The notes beneath the pieces are model-generated. The model was not told the origin of the DNA. It saw nothing but the letters and a program-made list of their open reading frames with translations, and made no database searches. Made by a program: the position numbers and the translations under genes. DNA of 6,406 bases, taken from contig DNXU01000383.1 of the NCBI GenBank assembly GCA_003505715.1, positions 1 through 6,406 on the forward strand. Reading direction: 5' to 3'. Shown in pieces: positions 1 to 6,380 of this stretch. Position 1 is the stretch's first letter, and each line of letters starts with the position of its first letter. The stretch is from Cyanobacteria bacterium UBA8803. GTDB lineage: Bacteria; Cyanobacteriota; Cyanobacteriia; Cyanobacteriales; Coleofasciculaceae.

Positions 1-58
1 CCAGGTTTAGGGAATTCAATTTTTCCACATTTGGAATGCTGATGTTCACACCGAACAT
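1..58 (-). CDS. Possible 5' end of a divergent gene running off the left edge (very tentative)
   Basis: On the minus strand an ATG at 58-56 opens a frame that stays open to the window edge, giving about 19 residues that begin MFGVNISIPNVEKL. The PNVEKL stretch faintly recalls the N-termini of cyanobacterial HEAT-repeat proteins, but this is an impression from 19 residues and not an identification. No good Shine-Dalgarno sequence lies just before the ATG. Two plus-strand frames are also open from the edge, stopping at about 40-42 and at 69-71, so a plus-strand gene could equally end here. A divergent gene would fit the AT-rich region at 90-145 acting as a shared promoter area. Confidence 0.2.
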   Translation of the reverse strand, partial: MFGVNISIPNVEKLNSLNL

Positions 59-198
59 TTTGGCTCGGTAGTATGCCCTGAGCTGCTGTTAAATATTACA
101 AATCATTTAACAAATATTTAGATAGTAACTATTAATTAGATAATCTTCAGGGGAGAGTTTAAAAAGTAATCGGAACGAACTGATTTGTTTAATAACTA
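59..198 (+). promoter_or_regulatory. AT-rich leader and probable promoter region of the exoprotein gene
   Basis: This stretch is markedly AT-rich from about 88 to 145. A weak sigma-70-type pair can be drawn: TTTAGA at 117-122 (4 of 6 matches to the -35 consensus), a 16-bp spacer, and GATAAT at 139-144 (5 of 6 matches to the -10). AAATATT occurs twice, at 91-97 and 112-118, exactly 21 bp apart (two helical turns). Extended by one base, these copies also form an 8-bp inverted pair (90-97 and 113-120). A small near-palindrome, ATAGT-A-ACTAT, lies at 122-132. AT-rich DNA gives such matches easily, so the promoter call is modest and the operator idea is only a suggestion. Confidence 0.35.
149..155 (+). 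other. Strong Shine-Dalgarno-like sequence with no start codon at normal distance
   Basis: AGGGGAG at 149-155 is the best ribosome-binding-like sequence in the leader, but no ATG, GTG or TTG lies 5-12 bases after it. The nearest usable starts for the exoprotein are 43 and 55 bases further on. A TTG at 185-187 opens only a four-codon frame. The sequence may be chance, a standby site or part of a structured leader. Confidence 0.3.
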
Positions 199-3100
199 GT
201 GATCAGGGTTATGAGAAGGTTAACCTGGTTGGGTGGGCTGGGGAAATTATATCTAGCAATTTCTTTAGCTGTAATTGAGGTAACTGTTACGGCATCTGGA
301 AATAGGGTGCTGGCGCAGATTACACCGGATGGGACGTTGGGAACGGAAGGTTCTGTAGTTAATCAGGGCAATATTAATCTCCTTCCGGCGGAGTTGATTG
401 AGGGTGGGGCAAGTCGGGGGGCGGCGTTATTTCACAGTTTTTGGCAGTTTAATGTGGGTGAGGGGCAGCGGGTTTATTTTACTAACCCGGTGGGAATTGA
501 AAGTATTTTTAGTCGGGTGACGGGGAACGAGGCTTCAAATATTTTGGGGACGTTGGGGGTAAATGGGAGGGCAAGTCTATTTTTAATTAACCCGAATGGG
601 ATTATTTTTGGCCCCAATGCTCAGTTGGATATTCGGGGTTCGTTGGTAGCGAGTACGGCGGAGCGGTTGGTGTTTGAAAATGGGGTTGAGTTTAGTGCAA
701 AGCATCCGGATGTAGCACCACTACTAACGGTTAATCTGACTCCGGGGTTACAGTATGGGTTAAGTCCTTCAGGAGCAACTATTGCCAATACTGGTAAGTT
801 AAAAGTAGGGCAAAATTTGACTCTAGCCGCACAGAAGCTGGACTTACAGGGACAGCTAGAGGCAGGGGAAAATTTGACACTCTGGGCACAAGATACAGTA
901 CAGGCGCGAGACAGTGTAGCAGTTCCTTTAATTGCCTCAGCAGGGAATCAGCTATTGATTCAGGGTAATCAAAAAGTAGATATTGTGGCCTTAAACCATC
1001 CCAATAGCCAGATATTTTCAGGTGGGGATATGGTGTTGCGATCGCCTATTCCAGTAGGCGGAGATGCACGCTACTGGAGTGGGGGAAGTTTTCGGATTGA
1101 GCAGTTGGACGGTACTTTAGGAGATTTAGATAGTCCCGCAGATCCCATTATTCGTTCTGTTGGGGATGTGAGTTTCAATAACTATCAGGGAGCATCCCTA
1201 CATATTATGGCTGGGGGTAGCGTAACCATCCCTGGCATCATCGTCATTACTAGCCCACAAACAGGTCAGGCTGGGGTTAATTATATTACCGAGAATGTGA
1301 CCCTATCTAATGGTGCGATCGCGCCGATTAATGGCAGCGCCAGACCTACTCTAGATATAAGGGCTGGAGTCGATCCCAATTACTTTGGTATTCCCCAATT
1401 GAGTAGTACGGTAACGAGGGGGGATATTAATATTGGTATAGCTCTAGTGCAGAGTAATATTCCTGATGGTCTGGTTTTTTTAACCAATCAGTACCAGCCC
1501 AATCTAGCATTACCTGGTGGCACCGTTCAGGTTGGTGCCATTTTTACAGCCGATCGCATTGTGCCGTCCCGCCTGACTGTCAGCCCTAGAAAGAGTTTTA
1601 GCTCTATTGACATTGAGAGCTTTTCTGGTAATGGCGGTTCAGTAATTATTGACTCCCGCAGCCAGATTGCCTTAACTGGTAGTAACCTGACAAATCCTCC
1701 CCACAGCATAATATTTGCCTCATCTGGCTCTGGTAATGCCGGAGATATTACTCTCCTAGCTACTGATGCAATTATCCTGGAGCGAACTTTTGTCATCAGC
1801 GATACGGCTAACGATAATCAAGGCGGTGATATCAATCTCGCTGCTCCATTAATATCCCTAAACAATTCACGCATCTTGACGTTGACAGGACTGCCGAGCG
1901 CAGGAGCAGGGGGAAATATAAATATCAATGCTGTTTCTTTAGATATAACTCAGGGTGGGGGTTTAGGCAGCAATACAAGTGGTTCTAGCCAAAGTGGTGA
2001 TATTAATATTAATACCCATAGATTGACCATCCGCCACCAGAACCAACCCAACTTAGCCGATCAAGCGGGCATCTCCACTGCCGCTATTTTTGGTAGCAGC
2101 GGTGATGGTGGCAATTTAACTATCAACGCTTCTGAGCTGATTGAAATCAGCGGCAGCGACCCCGGACAATTTCCAATTAAATTTGATATTAACACCATTA
2201 ACGCCTTGGCTGGAATAGGAGTAGGTTTAACTACTGCAACTCAAGGGAGTGGCAATGCTGGGAACTTAACGATTACTGGTGGGCAGTTAACCGTTAAAAA
2301 TGGGGCAGGAATTTCTACCTCAGTTTCTCCAACTGGTACGGGAAATGGGGGCGATTTAACCGTGAATGTTAATCAAGTATTGTTACAAGGTAAGGTCGGT
2401 TTAGGAACTGGGATATTGGGAGTTGGTAAAGCAGGGGATTTGACTTTGACTGCCCAGGAAGTAAGCCTCTTGGATGGCGCATTTATTAGCGCTGATACTT
2501 TGGGATGGGGAGATGCTGGCAACTTAACCATTAATGCCACCAATGTCAATATTATCAGTTCGCGAGTGGGAGCTGGGACGGCGGATATTGGTAACTTGGG
2601 CAGGGCGGGCAATGTTGCTGTTAATACAACTGAGTCCGTGCAAGTGAGTGATGGCGGAACTATATCAGTTGAGGCTGTAGCTGGCGGTACAGCTGGTAAT
2701 TTGACTATTAACACTGGGCAAATGACCATTAAGAATGGGGCACAAGTAACAGTGAGCAGTCCCTTAGGGCAAGCGGGTAATTTGACAATTCAAGCAAATT
2801 ATTTGCGGTTAAATCGGGGCAGTATTACTGCGGAAACTGGATTAGGCCAAGGTGAAGGTGGGGCGAATATTGGGTTACAAATATCAAACTGGACAATTTT
2901 GGAGAACGAAAGCCTAATTTCGGCCAACGCTTTCAATACCGCCAAGGGCGGCAATATAAATATAGATACGAACTTTTTGATTGGGTTATCTCCAGAGGGA
3001 GCAAATGGTAGTGATATTATTGCTAATGCCGTCTTTGGGAATGGCGGTCGAGTTAACATTACCGCTCAAGATATTTATGGCATTGAGTTTCGGCCAGACT

Positions 3101-3510
3101 TAACTTCAGGAAACGATATTACAGTTAGTTCTGAGTTTGGTATTGATGGCGTGGCGGCGATTAATTCACCGGATGTAGACCCCAGCCAAGGATTAACCCC
3201 CTTACCCGATGCACCAGTCAATTCGCAATTTAACCAAGGCTGTCCAGTGGGAGGTTTATCAACCAGTCGATTTATCAATGCCGGACGCGGGGGTTTACCC
3301 ACTAATCCCGATGAACCTCTCAGCAGCAATGATATTTGGGAAGACGTGCAACTGCCAAGCCAAGAAACTACTCATGCTACTGACTCACCTACAATAGAGG
3401 GCGATCGCCTTGTTGAAGCGCAAGGATGGACGATAGATGAAAAAGGGAAAGTTATTCTGGTTGCACAGATGCCTAACCAGACACCTCAAGGCAGTTGTTA
3501 CCTACACTAG
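199..3510 (+). CDS. Filamentous haemagglutinin-type TPS-domain exoprotein (secreted beta-helix protein)
   Basis: This is a large predicted secreted or surface protein of 1103 residues from GTG 199, or 1099 from ATG 211. ATG 211 (MRRLTW...) gives the more typical signal peptide, and an in-frame TAA at 193-195 rules out anything longer. AGGG at 205-208 is only 2 bases before the ATG, so neither start has a convincing ribosome binding site. Numbering here is from GTG 199. The signal peptide ends at VLA|Q (39/40). A haemagglutination-activity TPS domain spans about 41-155, with the diagnostic NPNG motif at 131-134 (within LINPNGIIFG) and NEASNILG just before it. A Gly/Asn/Thr-rich beta-helix follows to about 1000, with seven regular coils at 685-885. 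The tail resembles cyanobacterial homologues: SPDVDPSQGL, Cys1015, GRGGLP at 1029-1034, and Cys1100 four residues from the end. In the TPS family such proteins cross the outer membrane through a TpsB pore, which is not in this window. The role (adhesion, biofilm, contact) and any partner are inferred. Confidence 0.93.
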   Translation: MIRVMRRLTWLGGLGKLYLAISLAVIEVTVTASGNRVLAQITPDGTLGTEGSVVNQGNINLLPAELIEGGASRGAALFHSFWQFNVGEGQRVYFTNPVGIESIFSRVTGNEASNILGTLGVNGRASLFLINPNGIIFGPNAQLDIRGSLVASTAERLVFENGVEFSAKHPDVAPLLTVNLTPGLQYGLSPSGATIANTGKLKVGQNLTLAAQKLDLQGQLEAGENLTLWAQDTVQARDSVAVPLIASAGNQLLIQGNQKVDIVALNHPNSQIFSGGDMVLRSPIPVGGDARYWSGGSFRIEQLDGTLGDLDSPADPIIRSVGDVSFNNYQGASLHIMAGGSVTIPGIIVITSPQTGQAGVNYITENVTLSNGAIAPINGSARPTLDIRAGVDPNYFGIPQLSSTVTRGDINIGIALVQSNIPDGLVFLTNQYQPNLALPGGTVQVGAIFTADRIVPSRLTVSPRKSFSSIDIESFSGNGGSVIIDSRSQIALTGSNLTNPPHSIIFASSGSGNAGDITLLATDAIILERTFVISDTANDNQGGDINLAAPLISLNNSRILTLTGLPSAGAGGNININAVSLDITQGGGLGSNTSGSSQSGDININTHRLTIRHQNQPNLADQAGISTAAIFGSSGDGGNLTINASELIEISGSDPGQFPIKFDINTINALAGIGVGLTTATQGSGNAGNLTITGGQLTVKNGAGISTSVSPTGTGNGGDLTVNVNQVLLQGKVGLGTGILGVGKAGDLTLTAQEVSLLDGAFISADTLGWGDAGNLTINATNVNIISSRVGAGTADIGNLGRAGNVAVNTTESVQVSDGGTISVEAVAGGTAGNLTINTGQMTIKNGAQVTVSSPLGQAGNLTIQANYLRLNRGSITAETGLGQGEGGANIGLQISNWTILENESLISANAFNTAKGGNINIDTNFLIGLSPEGANGSDIIANAVFGNGGRVNITAQDIYGIEFRPDLTSGNDITVSSEFGIDGVAAINSPDVDPSQGLTPLPDAPVNSQFNQGCPVGGLSTSRFINAGRGGLPTNPDEPLSSNDIWEDVQLPSQETTHATDSPTIEGDRLVEAQGWTIDEKGKVILVAQMPNQTPQGSCYLH
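2251..2853 (+). repeat. Seven tandem beta-helix coils coded within the exoprotein
   Basis: The motif G-x-A/G-G-N/D-L-T recurs at residues 685, 715, 743, 771, 801, 830 and 857 (numbering from GTG 199), with spacings of 30, 28, 28, 30, 29 and 27 residues. One copy is degenerate, reading GNVA in place of GNLT. Each coil continues with an alternating polar and hydrophobic strand and often a second turn such as KNGA or DGAF. This regular rise is what right-handed parallel beta-helix exoproteins show. Weaker members lie upstream, at about 512 and 635. The repeat is clear in the protein but diverged in the DNA, so it is an old array and not a recent slippage product. Confidence 0.8.
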
Positions 3511-3595
3511 GGCAAAAATCAGGGCGAGTCGATTGATGGGATCGTGAGGCTAAACAATAAAACAGCGACTCGCCCCTACAGGAATACTTTTTTAT
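3511..3595. repeat. Intergenic inverted repeat, probable dispersed palindromic element
   Basis: The 85-bp spacer contains a perfect 10-bp inverted pair, GGGCGAGTCG at 3522-3531 and CGACTCGCCC at 3566-3575, around a 34-base loop. A3521 and T3577 can extend the stem if C3576 bulges. Read on the minus strand, the right arm begins TGTAGGGGCGA, a sequence I recognise as the edge of short palindromic repeats scattered through many cyanobacterial genomes. A T-run follows on the plus strand at 3588-3593, 12 bases after the arm, and another on the minus strand at 3520-3515. The hairpin could therefore weaken read-through between the two genes or protect RNA ends. The spacing to the plus-strand T-run is too long for a textbook terminator. 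Confidence 0.65.
3580..3583 (+). promoter_or_regulatory. Probable ribosome binding site of the TPR-CHAT gene
   Basis: AGGA at 3580-3583 is the only Shine-Dalgarno-like sequence before ATG 3596. Its 12-base spacer is longer than usual and is mostly a T-run. It sits directly against the right edge of the spacer palindrome, so folding of that hairpin could affect access to it. Confidence 0.45.
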
Positions 3596-6340
3596 ATGCA
3601 ATACCCACGAATCAGAGTCTACCGCCAGATCGTCAAAATCACGCTATTAACCTTATTAGGACTCATCATAACCCTAACCGTTCCTGCTCTCTCTATTCAA
3701 CCCATTACAGGAACTCCGCAGGCAATTAATCAACCTGCCAATGCCCAACAATTATTGCAACAAGGTATAGAACTTTACGAAGTCGAACGGTTCTCCGATG
3801 CTGCTCAAATTTGGCAGACAGCGGTAGGTGCCTTTGCCAGCCAAGGAGATACCCTTAATCAAGCCCTAGCCTTAAGCAATCTTTCCTTAGCCTATCAGCA
3901 TCTAGGACAGTGGCAGCAGGCAGAAGCAGCAATTACTCAAAGCCTCAACCTCCTCCAAAACCCCAACAACATAACCAACACCCAAACTTACTCAGAAATT
4001 TTAGCTAAAGCTTATAACACCCAGGGGCGTTGGCAATGGGCAAAAGGGCAGTTAGAAAACGCGCTCCAATCCTGGCGAAATGCCGAGCTTTACTATGCCA
4101 AAGCCAATAATGATACGGGCGTAATTCATAGCTTAATTAACCAAGCCAGAGCCATGCAAGCTCTAGGAGCTAGCTTTCAGGCTAAAAATACATTAGAAAA
4201 TATTTACCCCCTGGTAAAGCAACAATCAGAACCGCAGATTAAAGCCAGACTATGGCTGAGTCTCGGTACTGCTTACAGACAAATGGGCGAGCTAGAAAAA
4301 TCTCAGGGAGTTTTACAAGAAAGTTTAACAGAGGCCGAACAATTTACGCTTAGTAACGCTAAATATGCCGCATTGCTGGAATTAGGAAATACCGAACGCG
4401 CTCTGGCAAATCGAGCAGTCGCGCTCAGTAAAGATCCAGAAGGTCAACAGCATACCCAAGCCGCCCTCGATTACTATCAATCCGTCATCAAATCCAACTC
4501 ACCTACCCTGAAACTTCAAGCTCAACTGAACCAGCTCAGCTTTTTAATAGAAACCGGAAAAGGGTCTCAAACCGGAAAACTATGGCTAGATATCCAGGAG
4601 GCGATCGCCAAATTACCCCCCAGCCGCACCACGATCTATGCCCAACTTAACTTTGCCCGCAGCCTAACTTGTCTCAAGCAGGGAGTTGACACAGAATACC
4701 TTTCGTGTATTAGCCACCTCCGCCAAGAAAAACTGCGGGAAAATCCGCCCCAAACCAGCCTTGCCTCAGAAACCCCAACTTGGAAAGCGATCGCCCAAAT
4801 TATAGCCACTGCCCTCCAACAGGCTCAAAACCTGAAAGACCAAAGAGCCGAATCCTATGCCCTCGGCCAACTGGGTGAACTTTACGAGTTGACCGGACAG
4901 CGATCGCAAGCGATAGACCTTACCCAGCAAGCACTCAAAGCTCTCCTACTAGACGAAGAAATCCTCACTTCCGATATAGGTTACCGCTGGCAATGGCAGT
5001 TAGGGCGTTTATTAGAACAACAGGGAGATATTAAAGGTGCGATCGAAGCTTATGAAGAAGCAGTTAAAACTCTCAATTCCGTTCGCAGCGATTTGCTTAC
5101 GATCGACTCCGAAGTACAATTCTCCTTCCGGGATGAAGTAGAACCCATTCACCGCCAGCTGGTCGATTTACTGTTGAGACCTCAAGGAGGTGCCGAACCC
5201 AGCCAAGAGAATCTCCAGCGAGCTACTGAGATTATTGACGCCCTCCAATTAGCTGAACTAGAAAATTTTCTGCGCTGCAACCTTTCCCCTACTGTAAAGC
5301 TCGATCGGGATATTAATCAGGTAGATCGGCAGGCTGCCTTCATCTATCCCATTCTGCTCAAAGATCGCTTAGAAGTTCTGGCCAAACTGCCAGGACAGCC
5401 CTTGAAGCACTATGCCACTCCCGTAACGCAGATTGAAGTGGAGAAAACTGCGATCGAGCTACAAAAACATATATCAAAACGTGCCTATCCAGAAGTGGTC
5501 ATAGAAAAAGCCACACAGCTATACCAATGGTTGATTGCACCCCTAGAGCCAGACCTAGAAAAAAGTGCAGAGATCAAAACCTTAGTATTTGTATTAGATG
5601 GATTTCTGCGCAATATTCCGATGTCAGTCCTCTATGATGGCCAACGGAAAGAGTATCTAATGCAAAAGCAGTATGCCCTTGCCCTAGTTCCCGGCTTACA
5701 ACTGTTCGACCTCCGACCCTTGCAGCGCGAAAAGTTAACCGTATTAACAGCCGGAGTGAGTGAGGAACGAAAAGTAAATGAACGAAAGTTCGATCCCCTA
5801 CCTAATGTAGTAGAAGAATTGCAAAAAATTGGCAATTTAGTGCCATCCCAGTCACTGCTCAATCCCCAATTTACTCAAGCCAATCTCCAAACAGAGATTG
5901 AAACAGGCATTTTCTCAGCAATTCACATTGCCACTCATGGTAACTTCAGTTCCGATCCTGAAGAAACCTATATTCTGGCTTACAATCAGCTGCTCAAAAG
6001 CAAAGACTTGAACAACCTACTCCGCACTAACGATCAAAAGCCAGCGCAGAGAGTGGAATTACTCGTTCTCAGCGCTTGCGAAACAGCCCAAGGAGATAAC
6101 CGAGCTACCTTAGGACTAGCTGGAATAGCCGTGAAATCAGGAGCAAGCAGTACGCTGGCAACCCTATGGCAAGTAAGCGATCGCTCCACAGCTGAACTGA
6201 TGGAGCAGTTTTACAAGGAGTTAACTAACCCTAACCTGACTAAATCTCAAGCACTCCATCAGGCTCAGTTAGCTCTTTTTAAGAAATACAAATCTCCCTA
6301 CAATTGGGCACCTTACGTTCTCGTAGGTAACTGGTTGTGA
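3596..6340 (+). CDS. Exported TPR-CHAT protein (caspase-like cysteine protease family)
   Basis: This 914-residue protein starts at ATG 3596. The upstream frame is closed by TAA at 3551-3553 and holds no other standard start. The N-terminus is basic (R5, R7, R10, K14), followed by a hydrophobic stretch at 15-30. Possible signal-peptidase sites are ALS|I (33/34) and ANA|Q (50/51); an uncleaved membrane anchor is the alternative. A helical TPR-like array covers about 51-500, clearest at 51-84, 88-121, 134-167, 213-247, 417-450 and 462-495. The CHAT domain spans about 590-914. It shows the family's IPMSVLYDG strand at 674-682, HIATHG at 777-782 (probable catalytic His781) and LSACET at 825-830 (probable catalytic Cys828), and it ends in WAPYVLVGNWL, the usual C-terminus of this cyanobacterial subfamily. 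The His-Cys gap of 47 residues is normal. CHAT is a separase- and caspase-related fold, and its TPRs usually bind partners or signals. The substrate is unknown. The upstream exoprotein is an obvious candidate by neighbourhood only. Confidence 0.95.
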   Translation: MQYPRIRVYRQIVKITLLTLLGLIITLTVPALSIQPITGTPQAINQPANAQQLLQQGIELYEVERFSDAAQIWQTAVGAFASQGDTLNQALALSNLSLAYQHLGQWQQAEAAITQSLNLLQNPNNITNTQTYSEILAKAYNTQGRWQWAKGQLENALQSWRNAELYYAKANNDTGVIHSLINQARAMQALGASFQAKNTLENIYPLVKQQSEPQIKARLWLSLGTAYRQMGELEKSQGVLQESLTEAEQFTLSNAKYAALLELGNTERALANRAVALSKDPEGQQHTQAALDYYQSVIKSNSPTLKLQAQLNQLSFLIETGKGSQTGKLWLDIQEAIAKLPPSRTTIYAQLNFARSLTCLKQGVDTEYLSCISHLRQEKLRENPPQTSLASETPTWKAIAQIIATALQQAQNLKDQRAESYALGQLGELYELTGQRSQAIDLTQQALKALLLDEEILTSDIGYRWQWQLGRLLEQQGDIKGAIEAYEEAVKTLNSVRSDLLTIDSEVQFSFRDEVEPIHRQLVDLLLRPQGGAEPSQENLQRATEIIDALQLAELENFLRCNLSPTVKLDRDINQVDRQAAFIYPILLKDRLEVLAKLPGQPLKHYATPVTQIEVEKTAIELQKHISKRAYPEVVIEKATQLYQWLIAPLEPDLEKSAEIKTLVFVLDGFLRNIPMSVLYDGQRKEYLMQKQYALALVPGLQLFDLRPLQREKLTVLTAGVSEERKVNERKFDPLPNVVEELQKIGNLVPSQSLLNPQFTQANLQTEIETGIFSAIHIATHGNFSSDPEETYILAYNQLLKSKDLNNLLRTNDQKPAQRVELLVLSACETAQGDNRATLGLAGIAVKSGASSTLATLWQVSDRSTAELMEQFYKELTNPNLTKSQALHQAQLALFKKYKSPYNWAPYVLVGNWL

Positions 6341-6350
6341 AGTAGGGTAT

Positions 6351-6380
6351 AAAACCTGTCGCAGGGCGGGTTTTGATTTA
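6351..6380 (+). terminator. Probable intrinsic terminator of the gene pair
   Basis: Ten bases after the TGA at 6338-6340, AAAACCTG (6351-6358) can pair with CGGGTTTT (6367-6374). This gives an 8-bp stem with one U-G wobble and an 8-base loop, and the T-rich sequence TTTTGATTTA (6371-6380) forms the end of the stem and the tail. A competing small hairpin, CCTG/CAGG at 6355-6365, is possible. The A-rich left side would also allow weak function on the minus strand. Confidence 0.55.

Larger units (their letters stand above)
1038..6184. repeat. Seven perfect HIP1 octamers (GCGATCGC)
   Basis: Perfect palindromic copies lie at 1038-1045, 1315-1322, 3401-3408, 4601-4608, 4787-4794, 4900-4907 and 6177-6184, all inside the two coding regions. 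An 8-base word is expected about once per 65 kb, so this density is a strong cyanobacterial signature. Three copies cluster within 307 bp of the TPR-CHAT gene. Near matches such as CCGATCGC (about 1551) and GCGATCGA (about 5039 and 5449) were not counted. Confidence 0.95.

Noticed and set aside
1527..1796. Minus-strand open frame of 89 codons
   Set aside because: It lies wholly antisense to the exoprotein beta-helix, has no family resemblance and looks like the mirror of a Gly/Ser/Thr-rich coding sequence.
2373..2729. Minus-strand open frame of 118 codons rich in Pro, Val and Leu
   Set aside because: Its Pro, Ala and Val content is the reverse reading of the GGN and AAC codons of the coil repeats, and it has no domain or ribosome binding site I can support.
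2251..2853. Coil repeats as a CRISPR or recent DNA tandem repeat
   Set aside because: The repeat units vary in length (81-90 bp) and match at protein level only; there are no identical direct repeats with spacers.
2799..3329. Two minus-strand open frames (2799-3059 and 3075-3329)
   Set aside because: Both are antisense to the conserved C-terminal part of the exoprotein and encode no recognisable motif.
3209..3397. Plus-strand frame of 62 codons inside the exoprotein gene
   Set aside because: It overlaps the conserved tail (Cys1015, GRGGLP) in another frame, so it is a shadow.
3521..3577. The spacer hairpin as a full intrinsic terminator for the exoprotein gene
   Set aside because: The loop is 34 bases and the plus-strand T-run starts 12 bases after the stem, so termination, if any, is probably partial. 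It was annotated as a repeat instead.
3544..3729. Plus-strand frame of 61 codons across the spacer and the start of the TPR-CHAT gene
   Set aside because: It overlaps the signal sequence of the TPR-CHAT protein in another frame and begins within the palindrome loop, so it is unlikely to be a real leader peptide.
5632..5862. Minus-strand open frame of 76 codons
   Set aside because: It is antisense to conserved CHAT-domain sequence and has no supporting features.
3596..6340. TPR-CHAT gene as a type III-E CRISPR protease subunit or gasdermin activator
   Set aside because: No Cas protein, CRISPR array or gasdermin-like gene is in the window, and the export signal argues against a cytoplasmic CRISPR role.
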